Positions 1 through 5,672 of a stretch of DNA of 11,006 bases are shown piece by piece. The translations under genes and the position numbers were made by a program. Source of the stretch: AC-50 sp035640455 (lineage in GTDB: Bacteria > Actinomycetota > Thermoleophilia > Gaiellales > Gaiellaceae); NCBI GenBank assembly GCA_035640455.1, contig DASQWB010000060.1:1-11006 (forward strand), given 5' to 3'. Below the pieces are notes generated by a model that was not told where the DNA came from, ran no database searches, and saw nothing but the letters and a program-made list of their open reading frames with translations. The first letter of the stretch is position 1. Each line of letters opens with the position of its first letter.

Positions 1-121
1 CTGGCTGCACAACTGGCGCCGCATCTCCATCCGCTGGGAACGCCGACCCGAGCTCTACCTCGCCCTGCTCCAACTCGCCTGCTCAATGATCATCCAGCGC
101 CACCTCGGATGGTCATTCTGA
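1..121 (+). CDS. IS5-family transposase, C-terminal fragment (cut by window start)
   Basis: Frame 2 is open from the window edge to TGA at 119-121 and encodes 39 residues beginning WLHNWRRISIRWERRPEL and ending in HLGWSF. The pattern of W/F-LHN-RR-x-IRWERR, then a hydrophobic stretch with LACSMI, then a short basic end is typical of the C-terminus of IS5-family DDE transposases. In these, the conserved Arg/Glu region follows the last catalytic acidic residue. The catalytic residues would lie to the left of the window. Whether the gene is intact or a remnant cannot be judged from here. The right end of the element should lie shortly after the stop, around 115-160, but without the left end I cannot match the terminal inverted repeat or a target duplication. 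Family assignment rests on motif memory only. Confidence 0.65.
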   Translation, partial: WLHNWRRISIRWERRPELYLALLQLACSMIIQRHLGWSF

Positions 122-444
122 GACCACTTCCAGCCACCGTCACGAAACGCGCACCGATTCGTAACGAGAGACGCGCCGCTGCTAGCGCGCGCGGCGACGG
201 CGGCGCGGGAGACGGCGCTCGACGAGCCGTGCCGCGAGGGCCATCAGGCCGCCGAGGAAGGCTCGCTCGAGCCGAGCCACCGCGGCCCTCCGCCGGCTCA
301 CCTCGCCGCACCTCGCATGCGCGTTAGCTTCTCAAACGTTTGCGTATCGCGGCGGGGCGGGCGAGGCACAGCAGCATGCGCGCTTTTCTGGCGATCGGTC
401 GCAGCCCGAGCCCGAACGTCCCGGGTGGAGCACTAAGAAGGCGG
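122..444. other. Gene-free GC-rich stretch between the transposase and the acidic-tailed membrane protein gene
   Basis: About 320 bases without a credible gene. The short open frames on both strands encode Arg/Ala/Pro/Gly-rich strings typical of spurious frames in GC-rich DNA. Visible structure is minor: a small stem GGCTCG...CGAGCC at 260-278 with a 7-base loop, the 8-bp palindrome CGCATGCG at 314-321, and the 10-bp palindrome CAAACGTTTG at 333-342, in a less GC-rich patch. The end of the insertion sequence must fall in the first few dozen bases. No clear terminator for the minus-strand gene ending at 445 was seen. Confidence 0.6.
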
Positions 445-1536
445 TCAGTAGCCCGGGCGCGGGTGCGTCGGCTCCGGCTCGGCGTCGGCCTCCACGTCGA
501 GCTCTTCCTCCCACGGGTCGAGCCTGACCTCGGCGCCGGCCGTCTCCTCGGCAGGCAGGACGCGGACGTGCCTCGGAGCCACATCTTCGACCTCCGCCTG
601 TTCCTCCTTCTCCTCATCGCGCCGCCGCCACCAGAAGCGCCGCCGCCGGGGCTCCCCGGAGACGGCCGCCTGTTCCTCGGCCACGGGCTCCGGCTCGGCA
701 ACAGGCTCCCCCGCCGGTTCCTCGGGCGCCGGCTCCGCCTCGGCGACGGGCTCCGGCTCCACGACAGGCTCCGGCTCGGGCGCCGGCTCCGCCTCGGCGG
801 CGGACGCGGGCGCCGGCTCCGCGGCGGCGGGAGCGATCTCCGTGAGCTCCTCCTCGGCGGCCGGCTCTGCCTCGGCGGCCGGCGCTGCCTCAGCCGCAGG
901 CTCCTCCGCGACCCGCTCTTCCGCGCTCGGCGGCGGCAGCGCCCATTCGGTTGCCTCGGCGGCGTGCGGCTCGGCGGGCTCAGGCTCGAGCTCGGGCAGG
1001 GGCACCGGAGCTGCCTCCTCGACCGGCGCGGCCGGTGGTAGAGCCGCAGCGCGCGCCGGGAGGAGCGGCTGCTCGCGCCAGGAGATCCACTCCGAGAGCG
1101 CGACGATCACGAAGGCGCCGGCGGTCGCGACGACGATCCAGAGCGGCCTCAGGTCGGCGGCGTAGGCGCCGACGGGCGCGGCGATCACGAGGCACGCCTC
1201 GAGCGCCCAGCGGAAGACGGCCTCCGGAAGCCCGACGCGCACCTGCTCCGAGCTCGAGTACGAGGGAAGCCAAGGCTGCTGCGTCCACCCCGCGGTGCGG
1301 AGCGCGCGCAGCTCCTTCCGGAGCTCGGCCGCCTGGTCGCGGAAGACCTCGACCGCCTCGATCGTCCGCAGCGTCGCGTCGAGCCGCGCGAGGTGGCGGT
1401 AGAAAGCGTCGAACGCCTCGCGGACGCGGTCGGGGTCGTAGCCGCGCTCCACGACCGGCAGGTCCTCGACCCGCGGAAGCGACGGAGCGCGCCGGGCTTC
1501 GGGCTCGGGCCCGACGGACGGCCACGAATCCTGCAT
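445..1536 (-). CDS. Two-helix membrane protein with DivIVA-like N-terminus and long acidic Glu/Pro/Ala tail, function unknown
   Basis: 363 residues. Residues 30-50 carry a GYDPDRVREAFDAFY segment that resembles the start of DivIVA-type polar scaffold proteins. A helical, probably coiled-coil stretch follows to about residue 80. Two hydrophobic segments (about 110-128 and 132-151) form a membrane hairpin. Residues 160-295 are low-complexity Glu/Pro/Ala with degenerate EPEPV repeats. A basic aromatic patch (RRRRFWWRRR, 297-306) and a second acidic tail ending in PGY follow. The ATG at 1536 was chosen because the open frame continues antisense through the epimerase gene, which is clearly the real gene there. 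There is no obvious ribosome-binding site, but a CATACT hexamer six bases upstream of the ATG would suit a leaderless transcript. I cannot name a family. A role in envelope or cell-division scaffolding is inference from the DivIVA-like motif alone. Confidence 0.7.
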   Translation of the reverse strand: MQDSWPSVGPEPEARRAPSLPRVEDLPVVERGYDPDRVREAFDAFYRHLARLDATLRTIEAVEVFRDQAAELRKELRALRTAGWTQQPWLPSYSSSEQVRVGLPEAVFRWALEACLVIAAPVGAYAADLRPLWIVVATAGAFVIVALSEWISWREQPLLPARAAALPPAAPVEEAAPVPLPELEPEPAEPHAAEATEWALPPPSAEERVAEEPAAEAAPAAEAEPAAEEELTEIAPAAAEPAPASAAEAEPAPEPEPVVEPEPVAEAEPAPEEPAGEPVAEPEPVAEEQAAVSGEPRRRRFWWRRRDEEKEEQAEVEDVAPRHVRVLPAEETAGAEVRLDPWEEELDVEADAEPEPTHPRPGY

Positions 1537-1620
1537 CCACGAAGTATGACCGTCGCCGCCGCGCGCACGGGCGGTTGCCAAGGCGGCGACGGCCGACGTG
1601 CCGACTAGCGTGCCGAAACG

Positions 1621-2598
1621 GTGGCTGACGGCTTCGGCAAGGTCCTCGTGACCGGCGGGATCGGCTTCATCGGCCGCCACCTCGCCGACGCCCTGCTCGG
1701 CGAAGGAGCAGACGTCTCGATCCTCGACAACGCCGAAGGCCGGGAGCCGTCGCCAGGCGCCCGCCTGCTCCGCGGCGACGTCCGGAACCAGGACGACGTC
1801 GATCGCGCTGTCGCCGGCGCGGAGCTCGTCTTCCACGTGGCGGGCAACGCGAGCGGGACGATCTCCGTCCTCGACCCGCGCCTCGACTTCGACACGAACG
1901 CGGTCGGATCGTTCAACGTGGCGGACGCGGCAGCCCGCGCCGAGGTGGGGCGCCTCGTCTACATCTCCTCCGCGTCGGTCTACGGCACGCCCGTGCGCTT
2001 CCCGATGGACGAAGAGCATCCGACGAAACCCTTCGTCCCCTACGGCGCCTCGAAGCTCTCGGGCGAGCTGGCGTCGCTGTCGCTGTTCCACGCCACCGGC
2101 CTCCCCGTCGTCTCCGCTCGCCCGTTCTGCGTGTACGGCCCGGGTGAAGATCGGAGGCACTCGCTCGTCGAGCCGGGGCGCTACCTGCGCTGGCACCTCA
2201 ACAGGCGGCCGATCCAGATCGTCGGCGACCCGGACCGGAAGACGCGCGACTTCGTCCACGTCAGCGACCTCGTCGCCAGCCTCCTACTGCTGGCGAGAGC
2301 CGGTGTCCCGGGAGAGATCTACAACGCGGGCTCCGGCGAGGAGGTGTCGATGCGACAGCTCGTCGAGGCGATCGGCGAGGCGACCCACCGGGAGCCGCAG
2401 GTCGAGACCATCCCGGAGATCGCAGAGGACACGTACCGACTGGTCGCCGACATCTCGAAGCTGAAGGCTCTGGGCTACGAGCCGAAGATGCCGCTGCGCG
2501 TGGGGCTCGCGGAGCTCGCCGGCGAGCTCGGGGAGAATCCGGAGATCCCGACCCACCAGACGATCTTCCGCCGCGGCCAGCGGGCGGAGCGGTCCTGA
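1621..2598 (+). CDS. NAD-dependent epimerase/dehydratase (extended SDR family)
   Basis: 325 residues, the usual length for an extended short-chain dehydrogenase that acts on nucleotide sugars. The N-terminal Rossmann motif is GGIGFIG (12-18), with an acidic residue after strand 2 (D36) for the NAD ribose and D53 in the GDV motif. ISSASVYG (115-122) supplies the active-site Ser. Y141 and K145 form the catalytic YxxxK. RPFCVYGPGE (167-176) and the DFVHVSDLV segment (210-218) are typical of UDP-glucose 4-epimerase-like and dTDP-glucose dehydratase-like enzymes. The exact substrate cannot be read from sequence, so GalE-like, RmlB-like or other sugar modification are all possible. GTG at 1621 is the first possible start, because TAG at 1606-1608 is in frame and no start codon lies between. 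There is no Shine-Dalgarno site, so a leaderless transcript is possible. It converges with the next gene, with one base between the stops. Confidence 0.88.
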   Translation: MADGFGKVLVTGGIGFIGRHLADALLGEGADVSILDNAEGREPSPGARLLRGDVRNQDDVDRAVAGAELVFHVAGNASGTISVLDPRLDFDTNAVGSFNVADAAARAEVGRLVYISSASVYGTPVRFPMDEEHPTKPFVPYGASKLSGELASLSLFHATGLPVVSARPFCVYGPGEDRRHSLVEPGRYLRWHLNRRPIQIVGDPDRKTRDFVHVSDLVASLLLLARAGVPGEIYNAGSGEEVSMRQLVEAIGEATHREPQVETIPEIAEDTYRLVADISKLKALGYEPKMPLRVGLAELAGELGENPEIPTHQTIFRRGQRAERS

Positions 2599-2599
2599 A

Positions 2600-3385
2600 C
2601 TAGGCGAGTTCGCGTTCGAGCACCGCGGCGACCGCGGTGAGCGCGACCCGCGTCTCCTCGAGCGAGGGCTCGCGCGTCGTCAGCCGCTGGAGCGCGAGGC
2701 CGGGCAGGAGGAGCGCCCGCGCGAGGCGCCGCTGCGACGACTGGACGAGCTGCCAGAGCTCCATCGTCAAAGCGAGCGAGACGAGCGTGACGGCGAGCGG
2801 CGTGAAGACCGCCGTCGGCAGCACCCACAGGCGGTCGAAGAGGAAGGTGACGGGCGCGACGAGCGCCGCGAAGTTCGTCCCGCAGCGGGGCGAGAAGCGC
2901 GTCGGCCGCGCGTCGCCGCGCCAGCTCGAGGCGAGGAGCCGCGCCTCGGCCGCCGCGATCGCCCGGTGCTCGGCGCCGTGCAGGTGGAGCGTCCGGCCGC
3001 GGAGCATCCAGGCCACGAGCCCGAGCGCGACGCCGAGGCCGGCGAGGAGCCCGAACGGCGAGGGCAGGAAGATCGTCACGCAGGGCGCGAGGACGGCAGC
3101 GAGGAGGGCCCGCCGCTCGAACGGGCGCGCGACGCCGGTCCGGCGGAAGAGCGGCGAGAGCGACGCGCCGAGCCGAACGAGGCCGCGCAGGAGCGGGACG
3201 TGCCGAACCGCCGGCCGCGGCCGCGGCATGCAGCCCTCTCGGACCGTGCCGTCGGTTCCGGCGTACGCCCAGAAGCGCCCGCTGACGACGACGACGCCGT
3301 CGGGCCGCGCCATCCCACCGAGCCGCGGCAGCTCGGGCGCCGCATCGGCTCGCTCGAGGACCTCAGCTGGCGAAGCGCGAAGCAC
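2600..3385 (-). CDS. DUF1385 / YqhQ-family membrane protein
   Basis: About 261 residues from GTG at 3385. The conserved DUF1385 pattern is present in order: an N-terminal LGGMARPDGVVVVSGRFWAY block (about 22-41), two hydrophobic segments (about 93-130), the HGAEH motif (136-140), SPRCGTNF (165-172), two more membrane segments (about 173-210), and a QRLTTREP block near the C-terminus (233-240). His, Glu and Cys in these motifs look like a metal site. The family is described as putative metal-dependent, with no firm role known to me. The start is uncertain: the frame runs up to a TTG at 3421, but that codon lies inside a perfect hairpin. GTG at 3385 keeps the whole conserved domain, though neither start has a good ribosome-binding site. 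The gene converges on the epimerase gene. Confidence 0.85.
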   Translation of the reverse strand: MLRASPAEVLERADAAPELPRLGGMARPDGVVVVSGRFWAYAGTDGTVREGCMPRPRPAVRHVPLLRGLVRLGASLSPLFRRTGVARPFERRALLAAVLAPCVTIFLPSPFGLLAGLGVALGLVAWMLRGRTLHLHGAEHRAIAAAEARLLASSWRGDARPTRFSPRCGTNFAALVAPVTFLFDRLWVLPTAVFTPLAVTLVSLALTMELWQLVQSSQRRLARALLLPGLALQRLTTREPSLEETRVALTAVAAVLERELA

Positions 3386-3407
3386 CTCGCCATGATCGGC
3401 CTTCGAG

Positions 3408-3435
3408 AGGCCGCTCGGCAAGTGCCGAGCGGCCT
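3408..3435 (-). terminator. Perfect 13-bp hairpin downstream of the 25-residue peptide gene
   Basis: AGGCCGCTCGGCA (3408-3420) and its exact reverse complement TGCCGAGCGGCCT (3423-3435) are separated by two bases. In practice this is a 12-bp stem with a 4-base loop. It begins about 20 bases past the stop of the small minus-strand gene, the right place for the terminator of the 80-residue protein / uppP / small-peptide unit. No T-tract follows on either strand, so it would be a non-canonical terminator or an mRNA-stabilising stem. It also covers the TTG codon at 3421. Confidence 0.55.
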
Positions 3436-3455
3436 ACGCGTTCAGGATCCCAGTC

Positions 3456-3533
3456 CTACCAGCGGCCGCGCGAGAAGAAGCCGAGGAGCGCGAGAACCAG
3501 GATCACGATGAGGATGATCCAGAGGATGCTCAC
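3456..3533 (-). CDS. 25-residue single-helix hydrophobic peptide
   Basis: GTG start at 3533, TAG stop at 3458-3456. The product starts MSILWIILIVILVLALLGFF and ends SRGRW: one uninterrupted membrane helix (residues 3-20) followed by a short Arg-containing cytoplasmic tail. A good Shine-Dalgarno site (AGGA at 3542-3539, five bases from the GTG, with a second AAAGGA just upstream) argues that it is translated, although it is far below usual gene-calling length. It lies 59 bases after the uppP stop on the same strand and before a perfect hairpin, so it is probably the last gene of that unit. Similar tiny one-helix proteins ending in a GRGR-like motif are, as I recall, scattered through bacteria as hypotheticals. 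No function is known to me. Confidence 0.7.
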   Translation of the reverse strand: MSILWIILIVILVLALLGFFSRGRW

Positions 3534-3537
3534 AGCG

Positions 3538-3549
3538 TTCCTGTCCTTT
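3538..3549 (-). promoter_or_regulatory. Ribosome-binding site of the 25-residue peptide gene
   Basis: On the minus strand AAAGGA (3549-3544) is followed by AGGAA (3542-3538). The second is spaced five bases from the GTG at 3533. It stands out because most genes in the window lack a clear site, and it is the main evidence that this very short frame is a gene. Confidence 0.6.
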
Positions 3550-3592
3550 CTGTCGTGGGCTCACAGGTCAAACGGGCGAGTGCCGCTCGTGG

Positions 3593-4429
3593 TTACGACA
3601 GGACGAGGTAGAGAAACGCCGCCGTGCCCGCGAGCGCGCAGTAGACCGCGAACGGCGTGAGCTTGTTCGTCTCGAAGAAGCGCATCAGGAAGCGCACCGC
3701 GAGGTAGGCGGTCACGGCCGAGCAGAGCGCCCCGACGAGCGCCTGTCCGCGCACGCCGTCGCCCTGGTGCCCGGCGAGCTCCGGCAGCTTGAGGGCGGCC
3801 GCCGCGCCGATGATCGGCGTCGCGAGCAGGAACGCGAACCGCGCCGCATCCTTGTGCGAGAGGCCGACGATCAGGCCGCCGCCGATCGTCGCGCCCGAGC
3901 GGGAGAACCCGGGGATGAGCGCGATTGCCTGCGCGGCGCCGACGAGGAACGAGTCGCGCCAGGTCACCTGCTTCGCGATGCGCGCGTCGTCGTCCCGGTC
4001 GGTCTGCGGCGCGCGCCGCCGCAGGAGCTCGGCGCCGTAGAGGAGGAAGCCGTTCAGGATCAGGAAGAAGGCGGCCGAGCGCGGCGAGGCGAAGATATGC
4101 CGGAGCTTGTGCTCGAGCAGGAGGCCGAGGAGCCCGGCCGGGATCGTGCCGACGACGAGGAGCCAGCCGAGCTTCGCGTCGACGTCGTCGGGCGCGATCT
4201 GCCGGTCGCGGAGGCTGCGCCTGAGCCCGCGCAAGATCCGGACCCAGTCGCACCAGAAGAACAGGAGCAGGACGATCGCGGTCGCCAGGTGCGTCGCGAC
4301 GAGGAAGGTGAGGAAGTAGGCGTCGTTCTGGTGGATGTCCCAGCCCAGCAGGCGTGGCAGGACGACGCTGTGCCCGAGGCTCGAGACCGGGAAGAGCTCC
4401 GAGACGCCCTGGAGCAGGCCGAGGACCAC
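3593..4429 (-). CDS. uppP: Undecaprenyl-diphosphatase (UppP/BacA family)
   Basis: 278 residues, close to the usual 265-290. UppP removes one phosphate from undecaprenyl diphosphate at the membrane, recycling the lipid carrier for peptidoglycan and other surface polymers, and extra copies can confer bacitracin resistance. Both signature regions are present: QGVSELFPVSSLGHS (7-21), with catalytic-region E11, S16/S17 and H20, and PGFSRSGAT (173-181), with R177. About seven or eight hydrophobic segments fill the rest. GTG at 4429 is the only standard start in the open frame, but it leaves just six residues before the QG motif. In-frame sequence upstream (AALISYWQA) looks like natural protein, so a rare start such as ATC is possible. 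It follows the 80-residue gene by 40 bases and precedes the 25-residue peptide gene, probably as one transcript. Confidence 0.93.
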   Translation of the reverse strand: MVLGLLQGVSELFPVSSLGHSVVLPRLLGWDIHQNDAYFLTFLVATHLATAIVLLLFFWCDWVRILRGLRRSLRDRQIAPDDVDAKLGWLLVVGTIPAGLLGLLLEHKLRHIFASPRSAAFFLILNGFLLYGAELLRRRAPQTDRDDDARIAKQVTWRDSFLVGAAQAIALIPGFSRSGATIGGGLIVGLSHKDAARFAFLLATPIIGAAAALKLPELAGHQGDGVRGQALVGALCSAVTAYLAVRFLMRFFETNKLTPFAVYCALAGTAAFLYLVLS

Positions 4430-4469
4430 GGCCTGCCAGTAGGAGATGAGCGCCGCGAGGGGGATCGGC

Positions 4470-4712
4470 TCAGCTCCGCGCGTGCGCCGAGCGCTGACCG
4501 CCGGTCTGGAACCACGCGTAGGCGAGACAGGCGAGCCCGACGAGGAACGACGCGATCCCGTGCTTCACGTGGTGGTGCCCCGATTCGGCCTTGTGCCCGG
4601 GGATCCACAACGGCAGCGAGCCGGCCGGCTCGGCCCAGTAGACGACCGCGAGCACGATCAGCGCGAGGCCGACGACGACTGCAAGCGCCGTGATGGCGGG
4701 GTGCCGCGGCAT
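4470..4712 (-). CDS. 80-residue two-helix membrane protein, function unknown
   Basis: ATG at 4712, TGA at 4472-4470, 80 residues. Helix 1 covers about residues 6-25. A short extracytoplasmic or cytoplasmic linker follows, with YWAEPAGSLPLWIPGH (25-40) and a His-rich HHHVKHG (46-52). Helix 2 spans about 53-68, then a polar tail QTGGQRSAHARS. I recall similar small actinobacterial proteins with the AGxLPxxxPGH and KHG motifs, but no function. It sits directly upstream of uppP on the same strand, suggesting cotranscription. No Shine-Dalgarno site is visible. TATCGT nine bases upstream of the ATG could be a -10 element for a near-leaderless transcript. The frame stays open far upstream through phoU, but that part is antisense-like shadow. 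Confidence 0.72.
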   Translation of the reverse strand: MPRHPAITALAVVVGLALIVLAVVYWAEPAGSLPLWIPGHKAESGHHHVKHGIASFLVGLACLAYAWFQTGGQRSAHARS

Positions 4713-4822
4713 CGCGCGCGGACGATACCGGCGTCTCGGACAGCACCGCTTGGAGTACTGCCGGTCGTGGCCGAGGCAGCCGAAATCGAGCTGATCGAAG
4801 CAGGCCGGACGCCGCGCCTGGG

Positions 4823-4860
4823 CGCCTTCGTCGTCTCGTGCGGGTGCTTCGGCGAAGGCG
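4823..4860 (-). terminator. Possible phoU terminator hairpin
   Basis: CGCCTTCGTCG (4823-4833) pairs with CGGCGAAGGCG (4850-4860) over 11 positions with one G-T wobble and a 16-base loop. It begins 13 bases past the phoU stop on the minus strand. There is no following T-tract, so termination is only plausible. The rest of the 161-base gap between phoU and the next gene shows no supported feature. Confidence 0.35.
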
Positions 4861-4873
4861 GCGCTGAGCGGCG

Positions 4874-5548
4874 CTACAACCGCACGGGGTGCGAGGCGTC
4901 GGTGAACTCGCGGAACTCGCCGGTGACGAGATACGCGGTCTGCTCGCCGATGTCGACCGCGTGGTCGCCGATCCGCTCCAGGCACCGCGACACGAGCAGC
5001 ATCCGCAGGCCCCACTCGCGCGCCGACTCGTCGGTGCCGAGGCGCAGGATCTCGCCGACGACGCGACGGTTCGCGCGGTCGATCAGCTCGTCGAGCTCGA
5101 CGAGGCGCTCGGCGCCCTGGACGTCGCGCGCCGCGAACGACTCGAGCGCGACCCGGATCATCTCCTCGGCGCGCGCGCCCATCTCGTCGATCCCCTCGAC
5201 GAGCGCGCGGTCGGAGGCGAGGCCGTGCGCGAGCTTCGTGAGCTTCGCGATCGTCACGCAATAGTCGCCCATCCGCTCGAGGTGCAGGTTCACGTGCAGC
5301 ATCGCGAGCACGAGCCGCAGGTCGCCCGCGACCGGCGTCTGGCGCGCGAGGAGCGTGTGGACGCCCTCCTGGATCGATGCGTAGCTGCCGTCGACCTCGT
5401 CGTCGAAGGCGATCACGTCGTCGGCGAGCTCGACGTCCTGGTCCTCCAGAGCGCCGACGCACGCGCGGAGCGACCGCAGGACGAGCTCGCCTTCGGCCTG
5501 GATCGCCTCCTCCAGGCTCGCGAGGTCCTCGTGGAAGCTCGTCCGCAT
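4874..5548 (-). CDS. phoU: Phosphate-signalling protein PhoU
   Basis: 224 residues, normal for PhoU, which forms two three-helix bundles and binds metal clusters through repeated acidic motifs. Visible motifs are DDEVD (49-53) and ERMGDY (91-96) in the first half, and ELDELID (151-157) and ERIGDHAVDIGE (191-202) in the second. The two halves are clearly repeats. PhoU is known to connect the Pst transporter with the PhoR-type kinase, repressing the Pho response when phosphate is plentiful and limiting uptake. The ATG at 5548 is preceded by GGGAG three bases away and gives the standard PhoU N-terminus (MRTSFHEDL). The gene is divergent from pstS rather than at the end of pstSCAB, so both directions probably share the operator-like repeats between them. 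Confidence 0.94.
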   Translation of the reverse strand: MRTSFHEDLASLEEAIQAEGELVLRSLRACVGALEDQDVELADDVIAFDDEVDGSYASIQEGVHTLLARQTPVAGDLRLVLAMLHVNLHLERMGDYCVTIAKLTKLAHGLASDRALVEGIDEMGARAEEMIRVALESFAARDVQGAERLVELDELIDRANRRVVGEILRLGTDESAREWGLRMLLVSRCLERIGDHAVDIGEQTAYLVTGEFREFTDASHPVRL

Positions 5549-5574
5549 CGGCTCCCACGCTAGCGCGTTCCGCC

Positions 5575-5607
5575 CTTCACCACATCGACACCGGATCGAC
5601 ACGAACC
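5575..5607. promoter_or_regulatory. Candidate PHO box: three 11-bp direct-repeat units between phoU and pstS
   Basis: Three contiguous 11-bp units are visible: CTTCACCACAT (5575-5585), CGACACCGGAT (5586-5596) and CGACACGAACC (5597-5607). Each has a CAC core at the same place. The last two share ATCGACAC with an exact 11-base period (5584-5591 and 5595-5602). PhoP/PhoB operators are known to be 11-bp direct repeats, with a GTTCACC-like unit in actinomycetes. A weaker fourth unit may follow at 5608-5618. Downstream TACCGT (5636-5641) could be the pstS -10. On the other strand TAGCGT (5562-5557) could serve phoU. The position between two Pho genes strengthens the call. Confidence 0.62.
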
Positions 5608-5663
5608 CGTAGCCCACCCGCGCGCGAGGTGTCCGTACCGTCGGCACCGTCACCAACGAGAAC

Positions 5664-5668
5664 AGGAG
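5664..5668 (+). promoter_or_regulatory. pstS ribosome-binding site
   Basis: AGGAG lies four bases before the ATG at 5673, in the context AACAGGAGAGAG. It is the strongest Shine-Dalgarno match on the plus strand of the window and contrasts with the apparently SD-less TTG start of the next gene, pstC. This agrees with much higher synthesis of the binding protein. Confidence 0.7.
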
Positions 5669-5672
5669 AGAG

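Noticed and set aside
314..342. Palindromes CGCATGCG and CAAACGTTTG as an operator pair
   Set aside because: Short palindromes like these are expected by chance and no gene start lies nearby to be controlled.
690..860. Tandem-looking repeats rich in GGCTCCG, considered as a CRISPR or minisatellite
   Set aside because: They are irregular, without unique spacers, and follow the codons of the Glu/Pro/Ala tail.
340..1041. Plus-strand Leu/Arg/Gly-rich frame opposite the acidic tail
   Set aside because: It is the antisense of an EPEPV-type repeat; composition is purely repetitive and there are no domains or start signals.
1537..2259. Minus-strand extension of the acidic-tailed protein gene antisense to the epimerase
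   Set aside because: The plus strand there encodes a complete SDR enzyme with all motifs; the antisense frame is open only because of high GC.
4761..4880. Plus-strand protein-like stretch (AEAAEIELIEAGRTPRLG) in the phoU downstream gap
   Set aside because: It continues antisense into phoU, lacks a ribosome-binding site, and partly coincides with the hairpin after phoU.
4713..5558. Upstream extension of the 80-residue gene, including a Cys-containing stretch just before its ATG
   Set aside because: Most of it runs out of frame through phoU; the short remainder between the genes has no start signal or recognisable motif.
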